This document shows, in pieces, positions 19,326 through 26,636 of a stretch of 26,636 nucleotides of DNA; the first letter of the stretch is position 1; every line of letters begins with the position of its first letter. The notes below the pieces were generated by a model. The model ran no database searches. It was not told the origin of the DNA and saw only the letters and a list, made by a program, of their open reading frames with translations. Position numbers and translations under genes: made by a program. This stretch comes from Ophiothrix spiculata (taxonomy: Eukaryota > Echinodermata > Ophiuroidea > Amphilepidida > Ophiotrichidae): the NCBI GenBank assembly GCA_000969725.1, contig JXSR01S033781.1. One strand, 5' to 3'.

Positions 19326-19559
19326 GTGTAAAGTTAAAAATGTTTTAGTGTAGGCCTATTGTTTCTTTGTTTAATAAACTGTATAAATTGAAATACACGG
19401 TTGCTCATAAAAGTTGTAATGAAAATATTTTACCATTTTTTTTTTATGTAAAGGTCACTTAATGATGAAAATATCTGGAAACATTTGTTAATATTGGCCC
19501 GAATCGATAGGTATTCTTGTTGGATGTGAAAAGGAACTACAAATGTGATCAATTTTGTC

Positions 19560-21055
19560 ATGTACTGGTGAAAGGGCAACAACAAAAATTGATTTTTAGG
19601 TCAAATTTTATTTGACCCCACCTTGGTCAAGGCCACTTCTCTACTTAAGTTGAGTGGTTATATGGAGAGTTTATATGTGGTTGAGTGAAAAGCAGGTGAT
19701 TGAATGTCTTGGTCACGCTTGACTTTGCCAAAAGAATGCTTGGAAGCAAAGTAAAAAAATGATCCTTCAACGCCCCTCAATTTACAACAAATAGGGTTGT
19801 GGTGAACGTGAATTGGTTTCCGACTTTATATGGTATCTTAAAAGGCATAAGGTGTCTAGTGTTAATAGGAATTCTCTAAATAGAAAATAATGTACTAATA
19901 GTGGGCTGACTAACTGTAATTTTTATAAGGATTGTGCACTTCTGGATAAAAACACATAAAAATTTGGCACAGAAATTGCTGAGAAGGTAACAAATAATCA
20001 TAGAAGGGGTGCCAAAATATTTGACTTTGTTAATGTCGTCGTAGGCCACGCCCCCTTTCTCGTAGGGTGGTTGTTGTACGTAAAATATGAAAATAACAAT
20101 AAACATATCATGTTTGGTGTCAAATTAAATGATATCTACAATGCTCTTATGATTAATAAAAAAAAAAAACACACCCTTGCAGTTCATAGACCCAGTACTG
20201 CATAGACCACGCCCCTTTTTCAGTAAGGGGATCAGCATAAGGAAATTGTTGTCCCAATTTAATCAGTCAAGGAGCCAGATCCACTTTCTATGCACCCCAA
20301 CCCCCAGAGGTGAACCAAACTTTTTAGATTCCTTATTTGACTGTTAAACTCAATTCGGATGTTGCCAAACATAAAGACATATGGCTACCAGAATTCCCAG
20401 CAAAATACTATATTTTCATTATAATGGTCCCAAAGTATATTTCTGTAAATCAATGTTCAAAATTGTTATCGGGAAATGGCTTCTGGAGCTATATTAAAGC
20501 TATAACAGATACGTCTATCTTTATTATGTCATTACTTTAAATTCAAAATTGCAGCCAAGATGGCTGCCAGTACTGATGGCTGCCAAAACAGTGGATTTTC
20601 ATTTAAAAAATGATTAAAACAGCCTTTAAAATGACAAATATCAGAAAAACAACAAGATCATATGCCCCTACTTGTCTTGTAGGCTTGTATCAAAATCAAA
20701 ATAGTGCCTGATCTGAGATTTAAAATGGCCGTCAAAATATGTTTTTATATGCAAAAAAGGCACTTCAGAGCTGTATTAAAACACAAATCCAAAATTATCG
20801 ACAGAAAGTGGCTATGGGGGTAACAATAGGAGCATTTCTTTCCAAATAAGGTTGTTTCCATGTTCAAAATAATACAATATGAGCCTATATCGAGATCCAA
20901 AATAACCCCCACAATATATTACTAAGTTCATAAATGAGTTAGAGGCACTTCGAAACAGTATCTAAAACACCGAGTGTTCAGAATAATCAATGGAAAATGG
21001 CTTTGGGGTAACAATAGGAGCATTTCTTCCAAAAAAATACAGAAGACGCTCACCC
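19560..21055. repeat. Decayed repeat region with internal reiterations
   Basis: A segment of about 90 bp at 20755-20848 (AGGCACTTC, then TATTAAAACAC, then GTAACAATAGGAGCATTTCT) recurs at 20948-21029 with a period of about 187 bp. Fainter relatives occur near 20478 (GGCTTCTGGAGCTATATTAA). GATGGCTGCCAGTACTGATG near 20560 contains a small duplication. GACCACGCCCC (20207) and GGCCACGCCCCC (20043) are two related G/C islands. It ends near CACCCTGTA (21053), which looks like a single mariner-type end with no partner. No coding frame. Confidence 0.5.
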
Positions 21056-21231
21056 TGTACTTTGTAGAATTTTCATTTAAATTAGATCTTAATTAGATAA
21101 TTACATTTTCCCATGAAATATATCATAGTGTATCACTGCATTTTTTTAAATAAATAATCTGATGACCAAGGAATCAAAACCGCCCTGAGTATAGAACATT
21201 CTTACAGAGACAGACTGTTAACTTTAAATCT

Positions 21232-21367
21232 CTTAAACCATTGTATACATAGCATTCTGGTAAGATCAAACAAACATGTAAATTTTGATTATTCTTTCCT
21301 TAGAAATGTTATGATTTTAATGTATCCAAAAAAAATCTGACTTTAAAATTCGTGTTGCAGTAAAACG
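21232..21367. repeat. Dispersed repeat R2, copy 2
   Basis: Same-strand partner of 1240-1415. It ends with TTCGTGTTGCAGTAAAAC, matching TTCTTGTTGCAGTAAAAT there. Confidence 0.5.
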
Positions 21368-21924
21368 CATGCTGATTTAACTGTTTATGTCCAGAGTTTA
21401 CCATGTAGCGCGTTCGTTTTATATTCATACGACTTGATGCTTTCAGCTCAGAAAAATTGACCAGCCTTATTTTGAACACCGACCACAACACACCAAAGTA
21501 ATATATAGACACTTTCCAAACAAATTCTCCTGAGGATAATCTCATGCATACACTGACCATTTGCCATTAACCTGACAAAGTGATAGGAACTACATTGCAA
21601 TTATATTAGAGCACAACCATCAAGATGAGACCAAGTTGGCTTGGTCACTTTTACAGACTACCGGAAAATACATCTGCGCGCCAGGTTCTCATGGACTCAG
21701 CCAAGTTAAATAATAAAAATAAAAATCTCGAAAATTTCTAACAATAGATGATTCTTTTCTGTGAATATTGAAATGCACAAATGAGCCAAATTTTGAGGTG
21801 TGATGCACGTTTTGCATGCATATTTTCATAAATCTCCCAGAAAATGCTCATCAGCACAATGAAAGTTCCCAGAAAGGTTGATTTTTTTCCTATACCCTGC
21901 TTCAGGAGGCGATAAAAACTGAAA

Positions 21925-22400
21925 ACCTTATGATGTGGGAAACAAAACTTCAAGGCGACGCAGTGCCGAATAAAGGCGAACAGATTAAGATTAATGACGA
22001 TGATGATGAAAAATCCTTACCAGAAATTGGAATCATGAATAAACCTACGTTTTGATATCGCAACAAACTTTTGATTATTCTGGCATTGATAGCTATGAAG
22101 CAAAATAAATTGTCTTTGATATTAGCACTACACGGCGTTGATTAGTCATCGGACTAACTGATGACACCTTCGGGGATGTTTAAGACAACTCTAATCAAAA
22201 CAGTATCGCACCTGCTGTGTTTTATAATCTATACAATCTAGGTGCTCATTGTAGGATTACTGCTTATAGCCAAATAGTTACTATTTTAAAGGTTACTAAA
22301 ATGTATTTACATTAGAATTATCCTCTTTTCCCATGTCACTCTTCCTGCATTTCTCGTCAAATACGATAAGACATTATTATATATGGCAAGGTGATGTCCG
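21925..22400 (+). repeat. Dispersed repeat R1, copy c (uninterrupted)
   Basis: The longest uninterrupted R1 copy, aligning with 8125-8604 and, in part, 3686-3885. It contains AAGGCGACGCAGT, AATTGGAATCATGA, CTTTGATATTAGCACTACAC, TGATGACACCTTCGGGGATG and ATCGCACCTGCTGTGTTTTA. The end, ATTTCTCGTCAAATACG, is the empty version of the site where copy b received the mariner-like element. A separate MITE begins shortly after, at 22417. Confidence 0.75.
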
Positions 22401-22416
22401 ATACATCAGAAGCTAA

Positions 22417-22554
22417 GGGGTCTGTCACACATCACGAAACGTACGAATAACGAACTAATAACGTACACTGGTTTGGTCATTGAAAGACATGTACCAAACC
22501 AGTGTACGTTATTAGTACGTTATTCGCACGGTACGGTGATGTGTGACATGGCCT
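22417..22554. mobile_element. Hairpin MITE, PIF/Harbinger-like, 138 bp
   Basis: Left arm GTCACACATCAC, then CGAATAACG, ACTAATAACGTACACTGG and TTTGGT pairs with the right arm ACCAAACCAGTGTACGTTAT, TAGTACGTTATTCG and GTGATGTGTGAC. The arms cover about 60 bp each around a loop of about 15 bp. TAA flanks each end (22414-22416 and 22555-22557), compatible with the TWA target preference of PIF/Harbinger elements. Confidence 0.8.
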
Positions 22555-22559
22555 TAAGC

Positions 22560-22686
22560 CTCGTATGTTAATCCTTTTAAAAACAGATGTATTTTGTAAA
22601 TTCAATATCATGATTATATTTAAACTTTGCATCACAACACAGAATTTTAACTTGTTTGAATTTTTTTTTATTTGCTATCGCTGCAG
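22560..22686. other. Putative intron segment upstream of the exon candidate
   Basis: AT-rich, with a T-run at 22663-22670 that would serve as a polypyrimidine tract. No other feature. Confidence 0.3.
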
Positions 22687-22790
22687 ACTTCTTCAGCCGA
22701 GTGACCATTTCCCGTGATTACTTGACCTTAGCCAATGACTTCAGACACAGGTTCTGTACATTTGGTAATTTGTATCGGTGTAGCAAGAAT
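22687..22790 (+). CDS. Candidate internal exon, protein unrecognised
   Basis: A T-rich tract followed by GCTATCGCTGCAG ends at 22686, a good splice acceptor. A consensus donor, GTAAGT, begins at 22791. Of the three frames only one is open: after two leading bases it encodes 34 residues, including DYLTLANDFRHRFCTFGNLY, then RCSKN. The other frames carry stops. The segment is less AT-rich than its flanks. Two cysteines and aromatic residues would suit an extracellular or secreted protein, but I do not recognise a family. The exon would start in phase 2 (two bases finishing a codon) and end in phase 0. No neighbouring exon of the same gene could be identified, so it may be an isolated exon of a gene with large introns, or chance. 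Confidence 0.35.
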
Positions 22791-23290
22791 GTAAGTGTCC
22801 TGTTCTTATTGTCCGGGTTGTGCAGTAAAGTATAGGCTAACAACTCTCACACAACATTAAGTTTCACGCTTTATTCCGTTATGGCGGACTACCATTTCAA
22901 GGGGACTACGATTACTTTCACACCGGCCCCGTCTTTGTTGAGAGAAAGTTGAAGTTAGCCCTGATACAGACTCTTACTAAGATTGACTAAACTTTCCCAG
23001 AAGATGATTGCAACGATTAACACAAAATGAGTATTTATTTGCTTTAAAAATTGTATTTTGTTTGGGGTATCATCTGGGGTCGAATTTTATTAGTTTCTAT
23101 TTTTGTCATTGTTTGTAAATCAATAACACTTATGTACAAATTGAACATTAAATATTCTTAGACATTTACTCTTTTAAAATCGACACATAAAATCAATGAA
23201 GGTCACCAAAATTTAGATGCATTTTTGTCTCTTGTAATAAATCCATACCTTTTTTAAAACATGATTTTTAATCTACTTTGGTGCAGGTCT
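22791..23290. other. Non-coding stretch (putative intron)
   Basis: A patch at 22838-22989 is open in one plus-strand frame (ending TAA) and is GC-richer (GGACTACGATTACTTTCACA, CCGGCCCCG). It lacks an acceptor in a usable position, so I do not call it an exon. The remainder is AT-rich without features. Confidence 0.35.
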
Positions 23291-23293
23291 GGT

Positions 23294-23763
23294 CGTTAAG
23301 ATATATGCTATTAAAATGTAGAGTCATATTATGTTACATAATGAAGAAAACATTTTTTTTCAGCCATTCGTAACTTGAAAAAATACTGAAAAAATATCAT
23401 CAAAAACAAGGTCTTTAAAAGATCAATGATCGAATATATTAAAACCCTGCAATGATAACTAAATAAGTAGGGACGTATGCCTTGCTTAATTTGGTTGCTG
23501 ATATACATGTATGTCATGGTTTCTTACTAAAAACACAAAGTTATTAATTCTCTGTAGAATCTAAACCAGTAATTTTATATATATATTAGATTAAATGGAT
23601 ATCGACTTTAATGTTGCAAAGTTTGTACCTCAATTACCCTCACAGAATAACAATATACAATAACATGAGAAATCTCCACGGAATATGATCAAATATTAAA
23701 AACCAGGCAGTACCTAATTCTGTTCTTTAACCGTTTCATCAATAATTCATTAACCTAACAGCC
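23294..23763 (+). repeat. Direct repeat R5, copy 1
   Basis: A 470-bp block, roughly 90% identical to 26003-26455 in the same orientation. It starts TAAGATATATGCTATTAAAA and ends TTCATTAACCTAACAG. The minus-strand open frame in it (23329-23517) is interrupted or altered in the second copy, so it is non-coding. Confidence 0.9.
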
Positions 23764-23974
23764 CATTAGATGAGCACTTAATAACACGTCTGTAATGACA
23801 ATAAAGACGTACCATAGGATGCAGGATTGCTCAAAGCCTATTAGATTAAATAACATGTAGCGAAATGTAGCAAAACTTAATCATTCAGATTCTCACGCTT
23901 TAAAGTCAATGGACACAAAAGCTGCACTGGAAATCTGTGCTGATGTTAAGTAAGATAAACTTGCTCTCTAACTA
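23764..23974. other. Spacer between R5 and mariner-like palindrome
   Basis: Unique AT-rich DNA, probably part of the ancestral duplicated unit. Nothing recognised. Confidence 0.4.
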
Positions 23975-23976
23975 TA

Positions 23977-24845
23977 CAGGGTGTATCAAAAAGAAGTTTA
24001 CAGTGATTACAGTGCCCCCATTTCAAAAAGTATGACACATTCTCAAAAATTGTTTTTATTTGTAAGTAAAATAGACCATTATCTTTCCTTAACAGACAAA
24101 ATTACATATGTGCGACAACCAGAACGAAAATTATGGTCAATTGTGTAAATCGTAAATTAAACCGGTTGCGCAAAGTCAATAAAAATAGTGACGGATCCTT
24201 ATGTTTTTCCCTTTTTACGAAGACTAGAGAACTTTAACATTACCTGCATGTCCGATTAGGGCTCTGTTAACAAAGTGCGACACTTTTTGGCAATTAGTTT
24301 TAAACATTGATCAAAAGATGTCGCCCAATTCGTTAATATCTTAACACTTATGGAAGAGACCTTAGGATATCAAACCAAGTGATATTGGAAAACCATTACT
24401 GATGCCACGACGGTTGTGAACTTAAGTATCTAGGGATGTTTTTTCTTTAATGTGTGGACAGTGAAATAGTTTTATAAATGAAGTGATAAAAATGGCAGAC
24501 AATGGTCAAATATCCAAAGTTTATTCAAACTGTAATTACAAGGCAAAAATGGATAGGATTTAGCCTCCAAACGTCAGAAGTTATTTGTCTCGTCCTATTT
24601 GATCTTATTCTTATCTAAAAGATGTTACCTTCAGTCAAAATTGCAAGTGCAGAACCAGGAAATCTTTGCACAGCTGATTTTATTTACAATTTACAAAATT
24701 GACCATAGGTTTCGTTTCGGTTGTCGTACGACTGTAATTGTTTCTGTCTCTATTACTTATAATTAAAAACAAATTTAGAGAATGTATCATACTTTTTGAA
24801 ATGAAGTCACTTCAATCACTGTAAACTTCTTTTTGATACACCCTG
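23977..24845. mobile_element. Mariner-like element with arms of about 200 bp
   Basis: CAGGGTGTATCAAAAAGAAG begins at 23977 and is perfectly inverted at the right end (to 24845), flanked by TA on each side (23975-23976, 24846-24847). The inverted match continues inward with gaps: TTTACAGTGATT, CATTTCAAAAAGTATGA, CGACAACC with ACGAAA, TATGGTCAATT and TGCGCAAAG/TGTGCAAAG. That gives arms of about 200 bp around a unique centre. No transposase is encoded. TIR wording (CAGGGTGT) and TA target match the element at 8607, so they may be distant relatives. Confidence 0.85.
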
Positions 24846-25000
24846 TAGTTAAATTAAGGTCGTTAAGGGGGTCTACCTTACTTTTGACCAACTTTGTTAC
24901 TCGATTTTCACAATGTTACCGACGACTTAACCAGTAATGTCATATATCAACTTGTAGCTTCAGTTGAGACCTTTCAGAAAATATGTGTTTTTTTGAACTG

Positions 25001-25034
25001 GTTACCTTGGTAACGACGTAAGGCCTCTGATTGG
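25001..25034. promoter_or_regulatory. X-box plus inverted CCAAT box, set 1
   Basis: GTTACCTTGGTAAC (25001-25014) matches the palindromic RFX-factor X-box. ATTGG (25030-25034) is an inverted CCAAT box, the NF-Y site, 15 bases downstream. TGACGTA, CRE-like, follows at 25064-25070. Binding is inferred from motif match only. Confidence 0.4.
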
Positions 25035-25142
25035 CCGAGAACAAACGTAATTAAAGAACGGAATGACGTATGTACACCGAATTTGGGTGCAGGGAGTATG
25101 AGTACAATACGGAGAAAACCATGTTTCCGGATTATTTATTTG

Positions 25143-25171
25143 GTTGCCATGGTAACCAGGAGTCGGCCAAT
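25143..25171. promoter_or_regulatory. X-box plus CCAAT box, set 2
   Basis: GTTGCCATGGTAAC (25143-25156) is a near-ideal X-box. CCAAT lies 10 bases downstream at 25167-25171, inside GGCCAATCAG, the inverse of CTGATTGGCC in set 1. Motif pairing is seen; function is inferred. Confidence 0.45.
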
Positions 25172-25407
25172 CAGGTAATTTTGAGCAATTATTCAAATTT
25201 GGAAAGGAAAATCAAAAATCATGAAACACGGTTTTCTAGCCCTATTTGTATTTATTATTCATGCAAAAAATCAAGAGCCTGACATTTTTTTGTTTTTGAG
25301 TTACGTTTGTTTTTGTATCGCATGTTTGCGGTTTTTCGACTTTTGAGATATAGGCCTTTAAACATTTTTTTAAAAACTTGAAAAAATATTAAACATGATG
25401 CTAAGAT

Positions 25408-25605
25408 TTATATGTAACTATAACACTATGAAAGATAATAAATTTACACATATTTTAAGCCCATTTTGGTGAAAATCGGATTTAATTTAGCGGAGTTACA
25501 GACTTTTTATATGTAACTATAACACTATGAAAGATAATAAATTTACACATATTTTAAGCCCATTTTGGTGAAAATCGGATTTAATTTAGCGGAGTTGCAG
25601 ATCTT
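25408..25605 (+). repeat. 99-bp tandem duplication inside the TTAA element
   Basis: TTATATGTAACTATAACACT starts at 25408 and again at 25507. The two units differ at only a few positions near the end (GTTACAGACTT versus GTTGCAGATCTT). The near-identity implies a young event. Confidence 0.95.
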
Positions 25606-26002
25606 TTAGAAATAGCATGTTTAAATATAGCCGGATAAGATAAAATAAAGAAATATATAAGAAAACGACAAACTCGGAAATTTTGGTTGCATATTATTCA
25701 CAATGCATTATCTTGATAAAATAATTGATTTATTTTATAGGAAAATGTAATTATAATTTATAAAATTATATTTAAATGAAAATCCTACAAATCACAGGGT
25801 GAAAATCTTCTATATACAAATATATAGGGAAAACGTCCAGAAACTTAATTCGCCATAACTCCGGAACCGAATGTCCGATCGAACTCAAATAAAAAGCGTT
25901 AGAAAGTAGAGATTCTGTAGTTTTTCTCTGTGCTAATATCACACTTTCCTGATCTAAACGGATTGTTGGTCAAAAGTAAGGTAGACCCTTAACATGTGCT
26001 TA

Positions 26003-26455
26003 AGAGATATGCTATTAAAATGTATAGTAATATTATGTTGAAGAAAACATTAATTCAGACATTTGTAACTTGAAAAAATACTGAAAAAATACCATCAAAA
26101 CCATGGTTTTTAAAAGATCAATGATCGATATAGATTAAAACCCTGCAATGATAACTAAATCAATAGGGACACCTGCCTTGCTTAATTAGGTGGCTGATAT
26201 ACATGTATGAAATGGTTTCTTACTAAAAACAACGTCATTAATTCTCTGTATAATCTAAACCAGTAATTTTATATATATAGTTGGTTAAATGGATATCGAC
26301 TTTAATGTTGCAATGTTTGTACCTCAATTACCCTCACATAATAACAATATACAATAACATGAGAAATATCCACGGAATATGATCAAATATTAACAACCAG
26401 GTAGTACCTAATTCTGTTCTTTAACCGTTTCATCAATAATTCATTAACCTAACAG
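26003..26455 (+). repeat. Direct repeat R5, copy 2
   Basis: Partner of 23294-23763. Differences are scattered substitutions and short indels, for example loss of the TACATAATG segment near 26036. It starts TAAGAGATATGCTATTAAAA and ends TTCATTAACCTAACAG. Confidence 0.9.
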
Positions 26456-26636
26456 GACACTAGTCACCAACTGGTCAAAAAAATTGTTTCACACCAGCAA
26501 TTGTGTTAAAATGCGTCTGTTTTGTGTTAACAGAACATATCATTTAATGTTTAGTCCAGAGACATTCAAAAGTATACATTTTTGGAAAGCTTATATATCA
26601 GGGATTTATATGGTTCTATTTTCAATCCAAATTATA
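26456..26636. other. Window end, non-coding
   Basis: AT-rich, no feature supported. Confidence 0.4.

Larger units (their letters stand above)
24863..25992. mobile_element. TTAA/TAA-flanked element, 1.1 kb, carrying X-box and CCAAT motifs
   Basis: GGGTCTACCTTACTTTTGAC near 24869 is inverted at 25965-25988, with TTAA at both outer edges (24863-24866 and 25989-25992). This fits a piggyBac-like target duplication. A Harbinger-type TAA duplication cannot be excluded because TTAA contains TAA. There is no transposase frame. Inside lie two RFX-type X-boxes, CCAAT boxes, a CRE-like TGACGTA and a 99-bp tandem duplication (listed separately). The insertion appears to lie at the edge of R5 copy 2: GGTCGTTAA precedes R5 copy 1 and also precedes this element. 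Confidence 0.75.

Noticed and set aside
21040..21060. Mariner-like terminus CACCCTGTA
   Set aside because: No inverted partner CAGGGTG at a plausible distance upstream; nine bases alone are not enough.
22687..22790. Immunoglobulin V-domain resemblance (RVTISRD)
   Set aside because: Seven residues match an Ig framework motif, but the following residues do not fit the F strand with its conserved Tyr-x-Cys, so I consider it coincidence.

Overview
This window looks like nuclear DNA from an invertebrate animal, probably marine. It is strongly AT-rich, has almost no long open reading frames, and is packed with short inverted-repeat transposon remnants, tRNA-derived SINE-like pieces and duplicated non-coding blocks. 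I see no bacterial operon, no intact gene and no full-length transposase or reverse transcriptase. I cannot name the species. The mix of PIF/Harbinger-like, mariner-like and hAT-like non-autonomous elements would suit a mollusc, a hemichordate, an echinoderm or another marine invertebrate. The open frames longer than 60 codons are short, lack domains and mostly lie inside repeats, so I treat them as chance.

Layout. 1-1.7 kb is mostly unremarkable AT-rich DNA. 1.7-3.3 kb carries a scattered array of 14-bp direct-repeat motifs (GTCACAAACGTTAC, then GTGACAGGCGTGAC). 3.7 kb, 8.1-8.6 kb and 21.9-22.4 kb hold three copies of one dispersed repeat (called R1 here). 4.36-4.87 kb is an inverted-repeat element filled with palindromic ATTCGGATAC-type units. 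5.7-6.0 kb and 7.4-7.6 kb are small MITEs, with a tandem duplication between them at 7.0-7.4 kb. 8.6-9.8 kb is a mariner-like element that has itself received a 560-bp palindrome and a 146-bp hairpin; the whole nest sits inside an R1 copy. 10.85-14.37 kb is a head-to-tail triplication of a 1.2-kb unit. Each unit carries the remnant of a small exon-like segment ending in VLERFCG or a variant, which resembles the end of a CUB domain. The middle unit is interrupted by a 247-bp MITE.

15.3-15.6 kb and 18.2 kb contain tRNA-derived sequences. 15941-16229 is an assembly gap. 16.85 and 18.6 kb share a dispersed repeat. 19.8-21.05 kb is a decayed repeat region with internal reiterations. 22.42-22.55 kb is a hairpin MITE. 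22687-22790 is the best candidate for a real internal coding exon: it has good splice sites and one open frame, but I do not recognise the protein. The end of the window is a roughly 465-bp repeat present twice (23.29 and 26.00 kb). Between the copies lie a long-armed mariner-like palindrome (23977-24845) and a 1.1-kb TTAA- or TAA-flanked element (24863-25992). The latter carries paired RFX-type X-boxes and CCAAT boxes.

The strongest evidence is internal: paralogous empty sites inside this window reveal what some insertions did. The most intriguing unexplained signals are the dispersed GTGAC motif cluster, the palindromic-unit array at 4.4-4.9 kb, the tandem exon-like units, and the X-box/CCAAT transposon.
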